Assembly: GCA_017794705.1 (NCBI GenBank)
Contig: CP051235.1
Span: 2,567,001 to 2,631,000 of the forward strand
DNA length: 64,000 nucleotides
Reading direction: 5' to 3'
From: Devosia sp.
Lineage (GTDB): Bacteria > Pseudomonadota > Alphaproteobacteria > Rhizobiales > Devosiaceae
Positions 16,066 through 30,390 of the stretch are shown one piece after another (within the stretch, counting starts at the first letter, position 1; each line of letters starts with the position of its first letter). The notes under the pieces were generated by a model. It made no database searches, was not told the origin of the DNA, and saw nothing but the letters and a program-made list of their open reading frames with translations. Made by a program: the position numbers and the translations under genes.

Positions 16066-17487
16066 GTGAACGTGACGGGTTTCCAAGGCATTGCGGACAG
16101 GAGGCAGGGGCGCCTGGTGGCGGTTACGCTGTTCTGCAGCGCGTTGGCGGCCGCTTCCGGTCCGGCCCGGGGACAGGTGTTTACAGGTGACGGATCGAGC
16201 ACCGACAATCCAGACCTTTTGCGGACGTCGAGTGTTTGTTCCGCGCCGTGCGACAAGCCTCAGACAGATCAGCCCATCAATCTGTATGCGCCACCGCCGG
16301 TGATCGATCAGGGCGACCGGCTGGTCCCGGGAGCCGACGCGGAGAATGCGCCGCTTTCGGCTTTGGTGCCCGGACAGGCGGGCACGCCCTATGAGGCCGA
16401 TGCGCCCTGGTTCGAGACAGACTGGTCGGTGCGGTTGCGCGGTTCCTACATCGAAAGCACCGAAGGCGTTGAGGCGCTGGTGCGGGTCGAACCGGAGTTC
16501 TCGCTGATCCATGCGTCGCGCAGCGGTGAATTTACCCTTGAAACAAGCGCGGAGCTCAATCTGGATCGTGACGACACGCCGAGGGTCTCCGCGCTTGACC
16601 TATCGGCAGAACAGGTTTTCGCGCTTGACCGGCTGAGCAATCTCAGCCTCTCGGGGGATATTTCACTGAGCCAGGGCAGCATCAACGATCCCGGTGTGCC
16701 CGATGAGGTGACTGGCATGCCGATTGAACTGGAGGGGTCCGCGGCGCTTGGGGCCGACCGGCAGTTCGGGCAACTGGGACTGGAAGCAAGCGTTGATCTC
16801 ACCCGCAAGTTGATGACGTCGACACAGACCGACGGCGGGCCTCAGTCAAACCTCGACCAGCAATACTGGGCCTATGGTGGTGCCCTGCGGGCCGGGTACC
16901 AACTCACGCCCATCCTTCGGCCGTTCGTGCAGACAGACGCGCATTTCATCCGCTTCGACGCGCCGCCGGCGTCGGATCCGGCCTCGCTGAATGGCTGGGA
17001 TACGAACTATCTGGTGGGGCTGGAAGCGAGTTGGCAGGATGTGTTGACCGCCGAAGTGACGGCGGGGCTCGGCACGCGGCAATTCCAGGCAGGGGGCCAG
17101 GAAACCCTGCGCTCTGCTGTGTACGGGTTCAATCTCGACTATGTGCCGGACGAGGCGCTGGCAATCGGAGCGGAATTTTCCACGACGCTCAACCCGGGCA
17201 ACCCGGACGAAGGGCAGCCGCGCTCGGTGACCTATGCGGCCTCGGCGGATGTCAATTACGCGCTCAACTCTTGGCTGACCCTGCGTGGTTCGGTGGGGGG
17301 CGACTTCACCGACCCGCGTCCGGGCACCGTGCATGTGCTCAACTATGGAGCGGGCGTTGGAGCTGATGTGGCGCTGACGGACAACTCCAGCCTGACGTTC
17401 GACTATGCCTATGACGAAAGCCGCACAACCGCCGAGCCGGTCGAGCGCGCGCACGAATTCGCGCTGGGGCTGATGTTCTCGCGCTAG
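16066..17487 (+). CDS. outer-membrane beta-barrel protein
   Basis: 473 aa from a GTG. A signal peptide (cleavage near GPARGQ, residues 33-37) is followed by a Pro-rich periplasmic part (about 40-115). The rest consists of repeated amphipathic strands with aromatic girdle residues. It ends in LGLMFSR; barrel proteins usually have Phe last, here two residues in. It resembles the BBP2-type barrels often found with polysaccharide genes in Hyphomicrobiales. The next gene, galU, is convergent (4-bp overlap of the ends) and galE lies beyond, which supports but does not prove a role in polysaccharide export. Confidence 0.75.
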   Translation: MNVTGFQGIADRRQGRLVAVTLFCSALAAASGPARGQVFTGDGSSTDNPDLLRTSSVCSAPCDKPQTDQPINLYAPPPVIDQGDRLVPGADAENAPLSALVPGQAGTPYEADAPWFETDWSVRLRGSYIESTEGVEALVRVEPEFSLIHASRSGEFTLETSAELNLDRDDTPRVSALDLSAEQVFALDRLSNLSLSGDISLSQGSINDPGVPDEVTGMPIELEGSAALGADRQFGQLGLEASVDLTRKLMTSTQTDGGPQSNLDQQYWAYGGALRAGYQLTPILRPFVQTDAHFIRFDAPPASDPASLNGWDTNYLVGLEASWQDVLTAEVTAGLGTRQFQAGGQETLRSAVYGFNLDYVPDEALAIGAEFSTTLNPGNPDEGQPRSVTYAASADVNYALNSWLTLRGSVGGDFTDPRPGTVHVLNYGAGVGADVALTDNSSLTFDYAYDESRTTAEPVERAHEFALGLMFSR

Positions 17488-18359
17488 GCGGGCAAGATGC
17501 CTTTCAATTCGGACAGAAACTGTCCGGAAATGTCCGGACGGTCGAGGGCGAAGGCGACGTTGGCGGCAAGGAACCCTGATTTCGAACCGCAGTCGAACGA
17601 GCGGCCTTCATATTTCACGCCGGTGAAGCCCTGGTTGCGCAACAGGGTCTGCATGGCATCAGTGATCTGGATTTCGCCGCCGGCGCCCTTGGTATGTTCG
17701 GACAGAAGCGCGAAGATTTCCGGGCGCAGGATGTAGCGGCCCGAAATGATCAGGTTGGACGGGGCGTCTTCCCGTTTGGGCTTTTCGACCATGGAGGTGA
17801 CTTCAAAACCGCTGTCCGGACCCTGTCCGCGCCCGACAACGCCGTAGGAAGAGACGTTCTCGGGGGCGACTTCCTCGACGGCGATGACATTGTTGCCGGT
17901 TTCCTCGTAGGCACCGACCATTTGCTTGAGGACACCGGGTTCGGACTTGAACACCATGTCGGGCAGCAACAGGGCGAATGGTTCGTTGCCAACCAGATTG
18001 CGGGCGCACCAGACGGCATGGCCGAGGCCCAAAGGTTCCTGCTGGCGGGTGAAACTGGTCTGGCCGGCGATCGGCAGCTCGCGGCGCAACGTTTCCAGGG
18101 CGTCAGTTTTGCCGCGCGATTCGAGGGTCCATTCCAGCTCCAGTTGGCGGTCAAAGTGATCTTCGATGACGCTCTTGTTGCGGCCGGTGACAAAGACGAA
18201 ATGTTCGATGCCGGCTTCGCGGGCTTCGTCCACGGCGTACTGAATGACGGGACGGTCGACGATGGTCAGCATTTCCTTGGGCATGGCCTTGGTGGCCGGC
18301 AGGAAGCGGGTGCCGAGACCGGCGACTGGAAATACGGCTACTCGGATACGTTTTGGCAA
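17484..18359 (-). CDS. galU: UTP-glucose-1-phosphate uridylyltransferase
   Basis: Makes UDP-glucose from UTP and glucose-1-phosphate for envelope and extracellular polysaccharides. 291 aa. The nucleotide-binding motif is [19 protein letters not shown] near the N-terminus, and the sugar-phosphate-binding lysines are in [18 protein letters not shown] and [10 protein letters not shown] are family signatures. It is divergent from galE (97 bp between the starts), so the two successive steps of UDP-sugar supply share a regulatory region. Confidence 0.95.
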   Translation of the reverse strand: MPKRIRVAVFPVAGLGTRFLPATKAMPKEMLTIVDRPVIQYAVDEAREAGIEHFVFVTGRNKSVIEDHFDRQLELEWTLESRGKTDALETLRRELPIAGQTSFTRQQEPLGLGHAVWCARNLVGNEPFALLLPDMVFKSEPGVLKQMVGAYEETGNNVIAVEEVAPENVSSYGVVGRGQGPDSGFEVTSMVEKPKREDAPSNLIISGRYILRPEIFALLSEHTKGAGGEIQITDAMQTLLRNQGFTGVKYEGRSFDCGSKSGFLAANVAFALDRPDISGQFLSELKGILPA

Positions 18360-18456
18360 GGGTGACCGCCTAAGTTTGATTTCAATCGATTGGTTCTATT
18401 TGCTCTAACATGGCAAAGCTGATCAACCATTACCGGGAAATTGAAGGGGATAGGAC

Positions 18457-19443
18457 ATGACGGTTCTGGTCAGCGGCGGCGCCGGCTATATCGGCAGCCA
18501 CATGGTGTTGCGGCTGCTGGATGGCGGCAAGGACGTGGTGGTGCTCGACAACCTCACAACCGGGTTCGACTGGGCGGTGGATCACAGGGCCGAACTGGTG
18601 CAGGGCAATTCCGGCGACATTCCGTTTGTGACCGACCTGATCAAGTCGCGCGGGATCGAGGAGATCATCCATTTCGCCGGGTCGATCATCGTGCCGGAAT
18701 CGGTTGAGAACCCGCTGAAATATTATGCGAACAACACTTGTACCTCGCGCAACCTGATTGAGGCGGCGGTGAGCGGAGGGGTGAAACGGTTTGTGTTCTC
18801 CTCAACCGCCGCAGTCTACGGCATGGTGGGGTTGGACCCGGTGAGTGAGGATGCGGTGCTGCAGCCCATGTCGCCCTACGGCAAATCCAAGCTGATGACC
18901 GAGTGGATGCTGGCCGACGTGGCGGCGGCGCATGACATCAATTATGGCGTGCTGCGCTATTTCAACGTGGCCGGAGCTGATGTGAAAAAGCGCACCGGCC
19001 AGTCGACCGCAGCGGCGACCCATCTGATCAAGGTGGCGTGTCAGGCAGCGCTCGGACAGCGCGACAAGATGGGCATTTTCGGCACCGACTTTCCGACGCC
19101 GGATGGCACCGGGGTGCGGGACTATATCCACGTTTCCGATCTTGCGGATGCCCACGCGCTGGTGCTTGAGCACCTGAAACAGACCGGTGAAAATATCACC
19201 ATAAACTGCGGCTATGGACGTGGGTATTCGGTGCGCGAGGTGGTCGACACCGTCAGACGTGTGTCGGGCGTGGACTTCGTGGCCGAGGAGCAGCCGCGCC
19301 GGGCCGGAGATCCGGCGGCGATTGTGGCGGGAGCGGACCGCATACGCCATGTTCTGGGCTGGACGCCCAAGCATGATGATCTCGACCTGATCGTACAAAC
19401 CGCGCTCGACTGGGAAAAATACCTGCTGACCCGCAACCGCTGA
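18457..19443 (+). CDS. galE: UDP-glucose 4-epimerase
   Basis: Interconverts UDP-glucose and UDP-galactose. 328 aa extended short-chain dehydrogenase. The NAD-binding GGAGYIGSHM lies at residues 7-16, the active-site serine is in FVFSSTAAVYG, and the YxxxK pair is Tyr141/Lys145 (PYGKSK). The C-terminal substrate region contains GTGVRDYIHVSDLADAH. The next gene, a lytic transglycosylase, starts 7 bp downstream and is probably co-transcribed. Confidence 0.95.
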   Translation: MTVLVSGGAGYIGSHMVLRLLDGGKDVVVLDNLTTGFDWAVDHRAELVQGNSGDIPFVTDLIKSRGIEEIIHFAGSIIVPESVENPLKYYANNTCTSRNLIEAAVSGGVKRFVFSSTAAVYGMVGLDPVSEDAVLQPMSPYGKSKLMTEWMLADVAAAHDINYGVLRYFNVAGADVKKRTGQSTAAATHLIKVACQAALGQRDKMGIFGTDFPTPDGTGVRDYIHVSDLADAHALVLEHLKQTGENITINCGYGRGYSVREVVDTVRRVSGVDFVAEEQPRRAGDPAAIVAGADRIRHVLGWTPKHDDLDLIVQTALDWEKYLLTRNR

Positions 19444-19450
19444 GGAAAAG

Positions 19451-20668
19451 ATGATGCTGACCCGGTGCCGAAATCTACTCTGGGCGGTGATCTGGGTGTT
19501 GTCGAGTGTCGCCGCGCTTTCGCAGCCGGTCGGAACCTTCGCCGACTTCGTGCGGGATTTCGAACAGAGGGCCGTCGGCGCCGGTATTTCGCGGGAAACT
19601 TACCGAGCGGCGATGGCTGGCGTCAGCTTTGATGCCTCGATCGAGCGGCTGATTTCAGGTCAGCCGGAATTCACCACGCCGATCTGGGACTATATCGATG
19701 GTCGGGTTTCGGCGGGCCGCGTGGAGCGCGGGCGCGCTGCGATGCAGCGCAATGCGGCGCTGTTTGATGCCGTCGGGCAGCGGTATGGTGTCGATCCCTA
19801 CATTCTCGGCGCGATCTGGGGCATGGAAACCGACTTCGGCGCGGTGCTGGACAATTCGGGGCTGATCAAGCCGGTGCTCAATTCCCTGGCAACGCTGGCC
19901 TATGAGCGGCGGGGACGGGTGGCGCTTGACGAGGCGGAACTGATCGCAGCGCTGCGGCTGGTGCAGGACGGGGTTTACACGCCGCAGACGATGGTCGGGT
20001 CCTGGGCCGGAGCGATCGGGCATTTGCAGGTGAGCCCCTCTGTTCTGGTGCGGTTTGCAACAGACGGGGATGGCGACGGGCGGGTTGATCCGCACCGGTC
20101 GCTTGCTGATGCACTGGCGACAAGTGCGGTGCTGATCAATTCGTTCGGCTATCAGCGCGGTGTGGACTGGGGATTCGAGGTCGACATTCCCGCCGGATTC
20201 GACCTGACCCTTGCGACGCGCACCGAGCTTCGTCCCATACGATTTTTTGCCGAACGTGGCGTGACGCGGGTGGCAGGACGCGAGTTTTCGGAGCTTGATA
20301 CAGAGGTATTTCTCTATCTGCCGGCCGGGATCAACGGGCCGAAGTTCCTGATGACGCGGAATTATCTGGTTCTGAAAGACTACAATTTTTCAGACAGTTA
20401 TGCACTGTCGGTGGCCCATATGACGGACCGGCTGAAAGGTAGCGGTCCGTTTGTCGCGAACTGGCCGCGCCACACGCAATTCCCCAACCTGGTGCAACGG
20501 ACTGCCATTCAGGAGCGGCTGAAGGCGTTGGGGTTCTACGACGGGGAAGTCGACGGGCGGCTGGGGCCGATCAGCCAGGAGGCCTACCAGCGGTTTCAGG
20601 CATCGCGCGGTATCGCACCGGACGGGTTCATCACGCTTGAGGCGTACCGGCTGCTCACTGGCCAGTAA
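19451..20668 (+). CDS. MltB-type lytic murein transglycosylase with peptidoglycan-binding domain
   Basis: 405 aa exported enzyme that cleaves peptidoglycan between MurNAc and GlcNAc with 1,6-anhydro formation. Signal peptide is residues 1-25. The SLT-like catalytic domain (about 30-320) has the catalytic Glu126 in GMETDFGAV and GAIGHLQVSPS in place of the more usual GxMGxxQFxP. The segment ATDGDGDGRVDPHRSLADAL is typical of family GH103. A C-terminal PG_binding_1 domain (about 345-403, RLKALGFYDGEVDGRLGP) anchors it to the wall. It follows galE by 7 bp. Confidence 0.92.
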   Translation: MMLTRCRNLLWAVIWVLSSVAALSQPVGTFADFVRDFEQRAVGAGISRETYRAAMAGVSFDASIERLISGQPEFTTPIWDYIDGRVSAGRVERGRAAMQRNAALFDAVGQRYGVDPYILGAIWGMETDFGAVLDNSGLIKPVLNSLATLAYERRGRVALDEAELIAALRLVQDGVYTPQTMVGSWAGAIGHLQVSPSVLVRFATDGDGDGRVDPHRSLADALATSAVLINSFGYQRGVDWGFEVDIPAGFDLTLATRTELRPIRFFAERGVTRVAGREFSELDTEVFLYLPAGINGPKFLMTRNYLVLKDYNFSDSYALSVAHMTDRLKGSGPFVANWPRHTQFPNLVQRTAIQERLKALGFYDGEVDGRLGPISQEAYQRFQASRGIAPDGFITLEAYRLLTGQ

Positions 20669-20731
20669 CAGGGAAATGCCTTTGATTTGCCGCAAGCTTG
20701 AAGTAGGGCAGGGGCCAAGGGAAATGGTTTC

Positions 20732-21871
20732 ATGCGCTTCGTATTTCTGCTGCTGATCGCGATGGTTGCGGTGTCGCCCGTGCTGGCGCCGGAGCCTGCC
20801 TTTGCGCAGCGGCGGACGCTGTTTGACCTGCTTTTCGGCCCGGCCCAGCCGGAAGCACCGCCTCCGCCCGAAGAGGGGCAAACTGATCAGGCCGCGCCTG
20901 CTGCCCCCGCGCCGACGCGCTCTGCACCAACAGTGGCTTCGGTGGAAAAGAACCCGGGCGCGACCCGGCTGCTGGTGGTCGGCGACGTGCTGGCGGCGGG
21001 GTTGGCGAGCGCGCTTCAGCGGTTCTACGCCGATGATCCGAACCTCGTAGTTTCGTCAAAATTCGAGGGATCTTCGGGGTTTGTGCGTGATGATTATTAT
21101 GACTGGCAGGCCTCGATCCGCGAGGAGATCGCGGCGAACAGTTTCGACATGCTGGTGGTGAACCTGGGGACCAATGACCGGCAGCCGATCGGCAATGCGC
21201 AGCCGCTGACCGAGGAGTGGAAATCAGCTTATTTATCAAGGCTCAACGAGTTTCTTGGGCAGCTTCGAGCAGTGGGAAAACCGGTGATCTGGGTGGGATT
21301 GCCGCCGATGCGGAACGAGGGTTATTCGGGCGCGATGAGTGAAATCTCGACGCTGTTCCGGCTGGCGGCGGTGTCCAACGGGGTGGAATTTGTCGACATT
21401 TACGAGCGGTTTACGGACGAAAACGGCAATTATACAGATTTTGGTCCCGACCTTAACGGACAGCAGACCCGGATGCGGCGCGATGAAGGCATATTCTTCA
21501 CCGACGCCGGTTCAACCAAGGTGGCGTTTTTTGTCAGCCAGTCGATGCGGGTCTATTACCGTGGCGGGGCGGCCACCATCGAGGTCGCCGATCCGCTGGA
21601 GGGCACCGACGCGCAGGCCATGGTGCGGCTGCCGTTCCAGGGGCAAGGTCAGATCCGGCTGCTGGAGGTGGCCGGGGCAGTTTTGCCGTTGACCACCGAT
21701 CCGCAACGCTCGGCGGAACTGGTCAATGCCCGTGAGGAGGAAGTCGAGCCCGAGCCGTTCACGCTCAAGGATCTGGTCACCGCACCCGTCGGGCGGGCGG
21801 ATTCATTCGGGGTCGGGTTTGACGCGGAGGCGGATGCCGCCGCGCAACAGGGCGCAATCGGCGGGCGCTAG
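20732..21871 (+). CDS. DUF459 SGNH-fold protein, probable pseudo-hydrolase
   Basis: 379 aa with a signal peptide (cleavage near AFAQ, residue 26) and an Ala/Pro-rich linker (38-70), then an SGNH/GDSL-like fold (about 78-290). Block III is clear (NLGTNDRQ, Asn148). The block-I position that should be GDS reads GDV (Val86), and the block-V position corresponding to DGIHFT reads EGIFFT (Phe255 for His). The catalytic Ser and His are thus both absent by eye, which suggests a binding or structural role. The gene follows the lytic transglycosylase by 63 bp. Confidence 0.8.
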   Translation: MRFVFLLLIAMVAVSPVLAPEPAFAQRRTLFDLLFGPAQPEAPPPPEEGQTDQAAPAAPAPTRSAPTVASVEKNPGATRLLVVGDVLAAGLASALQRFYADDPNLVVSSKFEGSSGFVRDDYYDWQASIREEIAANSFDMLVVNLGTNDRQPIGNAQPLTEEWKSAYLSRLNEFLGQLRAVGKPVIWVGLPPMRNEGYSGAMSEISTLFRLAAVSNGVEFVDIYERFTDENGNYTDFGPDLNGQQTRMRRDEGIFFTDAGSTKVAFFVSQSMRVYYRGGAATIEVADPLEGTDAQAMVRLPFQGQGQIRLLEVAGAVLPLTTDPQRSAELVNAREEEVEPEPFTLKDLVTAPVGRADSFGVGFDAEADAAAQQGAIGGR

Positions 21872-21885
21872 GCCCGCCTTCATCA

Positions 21886-23313
21886 TCAGCGCGGCAGGTT
21901 GGTGGCGCCCATCAGATCGAAATCGATGGAGCGGGCGGCTTGGCGGCCTTCGCGGATGGCCCAGACGACGAGCGACTGGCCGCGGCGCATGTCGCCGGCT
22001 GAATAGACGCCGGGCACCGAGGTCTTGTAGCTCAACGTATCGGCGAACAGGTTGCCGCGCTTGTCGTAGTCGGCACCGAGCTCAGCCAGCATGCCTTCAT
22101 GGACGGGTCGGGCGAAGCCGATGGCCATCAGCACCAGTTCGGCCTTGAGCATGAATTGGCTGCCTGGGATGGGCTGGCGCTTCAGGTCGACGCGGGCGCA
22201 TTGGACGCCGGTGACGTGACCCTTGGCATTGCCGATGATCTCCAGCGTGCCGGCTGAGAACTGGCGCTCGACGCCTTCGGCCTGCGAGGAGGAGGTGCGC
22301 AATTTGACAGCCCAGTTCGGCCAGGTCGACAGTTTGTCTTCCTTGACCGGCGGCTCGGGACGAATGTCGAGCTGGGTGACCGAGATGGCGCCCTGGCGGA
22401 AGGCGGTGCCGATACAGTCGGACGCCGTGTCGCCGCCGCCGATAACGACAACGTGGCGACCGGCGGCCGAAATTGGCTGTTCAAAGCCGATGCTCTCGCC
22501 CTCGTTCAGCCGGTTCTGCTGGACCAGATAGGGCATGGCGTAGTGGACACCGGCAAAATGGGTGCCTTCGCAGCCGACATCACGGGGGTGTTCTGCGCCA
22601 CCGCAGAGCAGCACGGCGTCATGCTTTTCCTGCAACTCGCTGAGCGGGCGGGTGACGCCGATGTTCTCATTGTAGTGGAAGGTCACCCCCTCGGCCTGCA
22701 TCTGTTCGACGCGGAACGTGATGTGGTGCTTTTCCATCTTGAAGTCGGGGATGCCATAGCGCATCAGCCCGCCGGCCTTGGGTTCGCGCTCATAGACATG
22801 AACGTCATGGCCGGCGCGGGCCAGTTGCTGGGCGGCGGCGAGACCCGCCGGGCCCGAGCCGACGACGGCCACGGACTTGCCGGTGGTGTGTTCGGGGGGC
22901 TGCGGCTTGACCCAGCCGGAGCGGATGGCGCGGTCGGCGATGGACTGTTCCACAGTCTTGATGGCGACCGGAATGTCCTCGAGATTCAGCGTGCAGGCTT
23001 CCTCGCACGGGGCAGGGCAGATGCGGCCGGTGAACTCGGGGAAATTGTTGGTCGAATGCAGGTTGCGCGCCGCCTCTTCCCAGTTGCCCTGATAGACCAG
23101 ATCGTTCCAGTCGGGGATCTGGTTGTCGACCGGGCAGCCGTGATCGCCGTGGCAGTATGGAATGCCGCAGTCCATGCAGCGGGCAGCCTGATCCACCACC
23201 CGGCCCTCGCTGAGGGGAATGGTGAACTCGCCGAAATGGCGCAACCGGTCAGAGGCCGGCTCATAGCGCGGCTCTTCACGTTCGATCTCGAGGAAACCTG
23301 TGACTTTACCCAT
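21886..23313 (-). CDS. gltD: glutamate synthase (NADPH) small subunit
   Basis: 475 aa flavoprotein that passes electrons from NADPH to GltB. The N-terminal [4Fe-4S]-type segment is [16 protein letters not shown], followed by the CPAPCEEAC cysteine block. The FAD-binding [17 protein letters not shown] lies near residues 150-170 and the NADPH-binding GGGDTASDC near 285. The C-terminal [17 protein letters not shown] closes the FAD site. It begins 11 bp after gltB and is co-transcribed with it. Confidence 0.97.
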   Translation of the reverse strand: MGKVTGFLEIEREEPRYEPASDRLRHFGEFTIPLSEGRVVDQAARCMDCGIPYCHGDHGCPVDNQIPDWNDLVYQGNWEEAARNLHSTNNFPEFTGRICPAPCEEACTLNLEDIPVAIKTVEQSIADRAIRSGWVKPQPPEHTTGKSVAVVGSGPAGLAAAQQLARAGHDVHVYEREPKAGGLMRYGIPDFKMEKHHITFRVEQMQAEGVTFHYNENIGVTRPLSELQEKHDAVLLCGGAEHPRDVGCEGTHFAGVHYAMPYLVQQNRLNEGESIGFEQPISAAGRHVVVIGGGDTASDCIGTAFRQGAISVTQLDIRPEPPVKEDKLSTWPNWAVKLRTSSSQAEGVERQFSAGTLEIIGNAKGHVTGVQCARVDLKRQPIPGSQFMLKAELVLMAIGFARPVHEGMLAELGADYDKRGNLFADTLSYKTSVPGVYSAGDMRRGQSLVVWAIREGRQAARSIDFDLMGATNLPR

Positions 23314-23324
23314 TGAACTCGTTC

Positions 23325-28055
<4,731 letters not shown>

Positions 28056-28386
28056 TCTCCACCTCCTTGCCCGCCTGATGGGCCTTTATTGAAAGTCAGG
28101 CACAGTGCTGACCCGGGTCGTACCTTTGTACGGCTCGAATCGAGCACCGCTTCAACTTCACTGGATGTGGCGCCATTTTCCGCTGCCACCCAGGTGGGCC
28201 CAAGGCCCCGGCGACCCAGTCTACCGCATCACCGGAGGGTCGCCAAACTTATCGAAATCGGCGCTTCATACGCCAGTTTCGATAAATGGACAATAGTCCT
28301 GTCCTATTTTGCTGACATTCGCAGATTTTTCGGGTGGGGGCAAGCGGGGGCGACGGGGTCGGACCAACATGGGATCCGCGATGCAA
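28056..28386. other. gltB upstream region with imperfect palindrome at 28249-28285
   Basis: No gene seen in these 331 bp. Positions 28249-28263 and 28271-28285 form an imperfect inverted repeat matching at 13 of 15 positions around a 7-nt spacer; the outer nine bases are TTATCGAAA/TTTCGATAA. It sits about 195 bp before the gltB start and could be an operator or an RNA hairpin. The rest shows nothing I can name. Confidence 0.45.
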
Positions 28387-28421
28387 AAAGGGTGCGGCCC
28401 TTTGTGGGGACCGCACCCTTT
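28387..28421 (-). terminator. rho-independent terminator downstream of hsp20
   Basis: Stem AAAGGGTGCGG/CCGCACCCTTT with an additional inner CCC/GGG pairing around TTTGT; on the minus strand it is followed by a T run. It lies about 115 bp after the hsp20 stop and insulates gltB. Confidence 0.75.
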
Positions 28422-28497
28422 CAAGTCATCGCCGCTGGCGCAGCGTCGGGAACGGGAGGGAACTGTCAGACAGGCGCCAGAGGACGCAAAAGGTCTG

Positions 28498-28524
28498 GCC
28501 GGGACCGCGGGGGACGGTCCCGGC
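28498..28524 (-). terminator. GC-rich hairpin directly after hsp20
   Basis: GCCGGGACC/GGTCCCGGC, a 9-bp perfect stem 14 bp after the hsp20 stop, without a T run. It may protect the 3' end or assist the second hairpin further on rather than terminate by itself. Confidence 0.5.
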
Positions 28525-28537
28525 GCAGCATGGCTGA

Positions 28538-29005
28538 TCAGTTCAGCTCTGCCTTGTTCTCGATGACTTTTTCCGAGCCCGAAGCGGACTGGATTTCGAT
28601 CTTGCGCGGCTTCTTGCTGTCGGGCACTTCGCGCTGCAGTTCGATGCTGAGCAAGCCGTTCTCGATGCCGGCGTGGGTGACCTCGACATAATCGCCGAGC
28701 TGGTAGCGCAATTCAAAGCTGCGCTCGGCAATGCCGCGATGCAGGAAATGGCGCTCCTCGCCTTCGCTTTCAGGGGCCTTGGCGCCCTTGATGGACAGGT
28801 TGTTCTGTTCAACCTCGATGGCAATGTCGGAGGCCGAGAAGCCGGCGACGGCCACTACAACGCGCCACTGATCATCGGCGAGACGCTCGATATTGTAGGG
28901 CGGGTAGGACTTGGCTTCCTGGCCGACAAGCGTGTCGAGCCGGTTGAACAGACGGTCAAAACCGACGGTGGAACGGTAAAAGGGGGTGAAATCAAAGGTC
29001 TGCAT
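28538..29005 (-). CDS. small heat shock protein Hsp20 (IbpA-like)
   Basis: 155 aa ATP-independent holdase chaperone. The start is the ATG at 29005 (MQTFDFTPFYRSTVGFDRLF, the class-A rhizobial Hsp20 beginning); the frame is open further upstream but those codons fall in the regulatory leader. The alpha-crystallin domain spans about residues 33-130 (YNIERLADDQWRVVVAVAGF, then ENGLLSIELQREVP), with a short charged tail. A ROSE-type thermometer covers the ribosome site and a sigma-32-like promoter lies upstream, so expression should be heat-induced at both levels. Confidence 0.95.
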   Translation of the reverse strand: MQTFDFTPFYRSTVGFDRLFNRLDTLVGQEAKSYPPYNIERLADDQWRVVVAVAGFSASDIAIEVEQNNLSIKGAKAPESEGEERHFLHRGIAERSFELRYQLGDYVEVTHAGIENGLLSIELQREVPDSKKPRKIEIQSASGSEKVIENKAELN

Positions 29006-29100
29006 CACACATTCTCCATGAGCAATATGCGTTTCACGGCATTGAACTCCCTCCATGAGGCGAATTCGTCGGGGCCGCGGTTGCCGGATCATTCCAGCCA
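29006..29100 (-). promoter_or_regulatory. ROSE-type RNA thermometer in the hsp20 leader
   Basis: The leader just before the ATG reads ATTGCTCATGGAGAAT (29026-29011, minus strand). It folds as AUU-G-CUC / GAG-AAU with a single unpaired G opposite the GGAG Shine-Dalgarno sequence. This is the defining 3' hairpin of ROSE elements (U(U/C)GCU facing the SD), which melts on heating. The leader length of about 95 nt from the predicted promoter also fits ROSE. The upstream hairpins were not resolved. Confidence 0.8.
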
Positions 29101-29166
29101 ACGGGTGAAATTTAGGAAGCGGATTTTCCGGTTCAAGGGGGCAGGGACTGCAAAAATTTCACCCGT
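29101..29166. repeat. 13-bp perfect inverted repeat flanking the hsp20 promoter
   Basis: ACGGGTGAAATTT (29101-29113) and its exact reverse complement AAATTTCACCCGT (29154-29166) are separated by 40 bp. The left copy overlaps the predicted -10 region of hsp20. Possible roles are paired operator half-sites or promoter-region cruciform; no regulator is recognised. Confidence 0.6.
29108..29137 (-). promoter_or_regulatory. candidate sigma-32 (RpoH) promoter of hsp20
   Basis: On the minus strand CTTGAA is followed by a 15-bp spacer and CCTAAATTT, close to the heat-shock sigma consensus. Transcription would begin near 29100, giving a leader of about 95 nt that contains the thermometer. Confidence 0.6.
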
Positions 29167-29406
29167 GAACGGCAGATGAACGGCGGACTCAAACGGCGTT
29201 CAGTGCGCCTGTGCGATCAAGGGGCCGTGCAGCCAATGATGCGTTTGATCACGTATTACGTGCACAAACTGGCAGGGCCCGACACCCGCCCCCCGCTTGG
29301 GCCCTGCCAACCCTCCCCAGCCCTTTGCGTCTCATTGCCCGACTTGCGGTTGCAGGCGCATTTGCTTATGTGATCGGCGATCCTTTCGAGCCTGCCGGGG
29401 ACGTAA
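29167..29406. other. non-coding stretch with palindrome and long hairpin
   Basis: No convincing gene. CACGTA-T-TACGTG (29250-29262) is a perfect 13-nt palindrome. TGGCAGGGCCC (29270-29280) pairs perfectly with GGGCCCTGCCA (29299-29309) around an 18-nt loop, with no T run after it. Both lie 100-160 bp before the alpha/beta hydrolase start, so they may be its operator and leader hairpin. Confidence 0.4.
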
Positions 29407-30381
29407 ATGGCCGTCATTGTTGACCCAAACGGACCGCCGCTTTGCGACATTCCGTCCAATCGGGTGCCGCCGGGCGGCCGCGCCTCCTATTTCAAGACCT
29501 CCGACAATATTCGGCTGCGCTATGGCGTGTGGGGAAAAAGCGACGGACCGTCGCGCGGCACGATTTGTCTGGTGCATGGGCGGACGGAATTCATCGAGAA
29601 GTATTTCGAAACAATCGGTGATTTCCAGAAGCGCGGCTTTACCGTCGCAACGTTCGACTGGCGCGGCCAGGGCGGGTCGGACCGGCTGAGTTCCAACCCC
29701 AAGCTGGGGTATGTCGATCATTTCGACGACTACTGGACGGACCTGAAGAGCTTTCACACCGAGATCCTGCTGCCCGACTGCCCGCCGCCGCACTATCTGG
29801 TCGGCCATTCGATGGGTGCCTTCGTTTCGCTTCTGGCGGGTGCGCGCGACCGGATGATGTTTGACCGGATGTTTTTGTCGGCGCCGATGATTTCGGTCGA
29901 CATGCCCTTGAGCATGAGCGCCATGGCCACGGCATTTGAACTGGCCTGCTTCACCGGTCTCGGACAGGTGCCGGTGGCCCGCTCGGGCGACAAGTCACCG
30001 ACGGCGGAGACTTTTCCGGGCAATGTGCTGACCTCGGATTTTCAGCGTTACATGCGGGTGGTGGACTGTTTCAGGGCGGCCCCGGAACTAGAAGTTTCCT
30101 CGCCTTCGATCCGCTGGCTGGCCGCGGCGACCAGGGCCATGGCGCGGGCGGCGGCAGATGACTTTCCCGACCGGCTGAAACTGCCGGTGATGATGCTGGC
30201 GGCGGCGCGCGATGAAGTGGTCTCCACCCCGGCCATTGAGCACCTGGGCCTGAGGATGCGTACCGGCCGTCACGCGGTGATCGCCCGGGCGCGGCACGAG
30301 ATGTTCATGGAAAATGACGACGTGCGCGGTCAGGTTTTCGCCGCGTTCGATGCGTTCGTGACGGAACAGTCCGGCTTCTAG
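29407..30381 (+). CDS. alpha/beta hydrolase, lysophospholipase-like
   Basis: 324 aa serine hydrolase of the PldB/monoacylglycerol-lipase type. The oxyanion HG motif is at 57-58 (CLVHGRTEF), the nucleophile Ser135 is in GHSMG, the acid is probably the Asp in AARDEVVST, and the base His is in RARHEMFME near the C-terminus. The FDWRGQGGSDR segment is typical for Hydrolase_4 lipases. No signal peptide. The likely substrate is a lysophospholipid or monoglyceride, but specificity cannot be read from sequence. Monocistronic. Confidence 0.88.
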   Translation: MAVIVDPNGPPLCDIPSNRVPPGGRASYFKTSDNIRLRYGVWGKSDGPSRGTICLVHGRTEFIEKYFETIGDFQKRGFTVATFDWRGQGGSDRLSSNPKLGYVDHFDDYWTDLKSFHTEILLPDCPPPHYLVGHSMGAFVSLLAGARDRMMFDRMFLSAPMISVDMPLSMSAMATAFELACFTGLGQVPVARSGDKSPTAETFPGNVLTSDFQRYMRVVDCFRAAPELEVSSPSIRWLAAATRAMARAAADDFPDRLKLPVMMLAAARDEVVSTPAIEHLGLRMRTGRHAVIARARHEMFMENDDVRGQVFAAFDAFVTEQSGF

Positions 30382-30390
30382 CGCCGGTTT

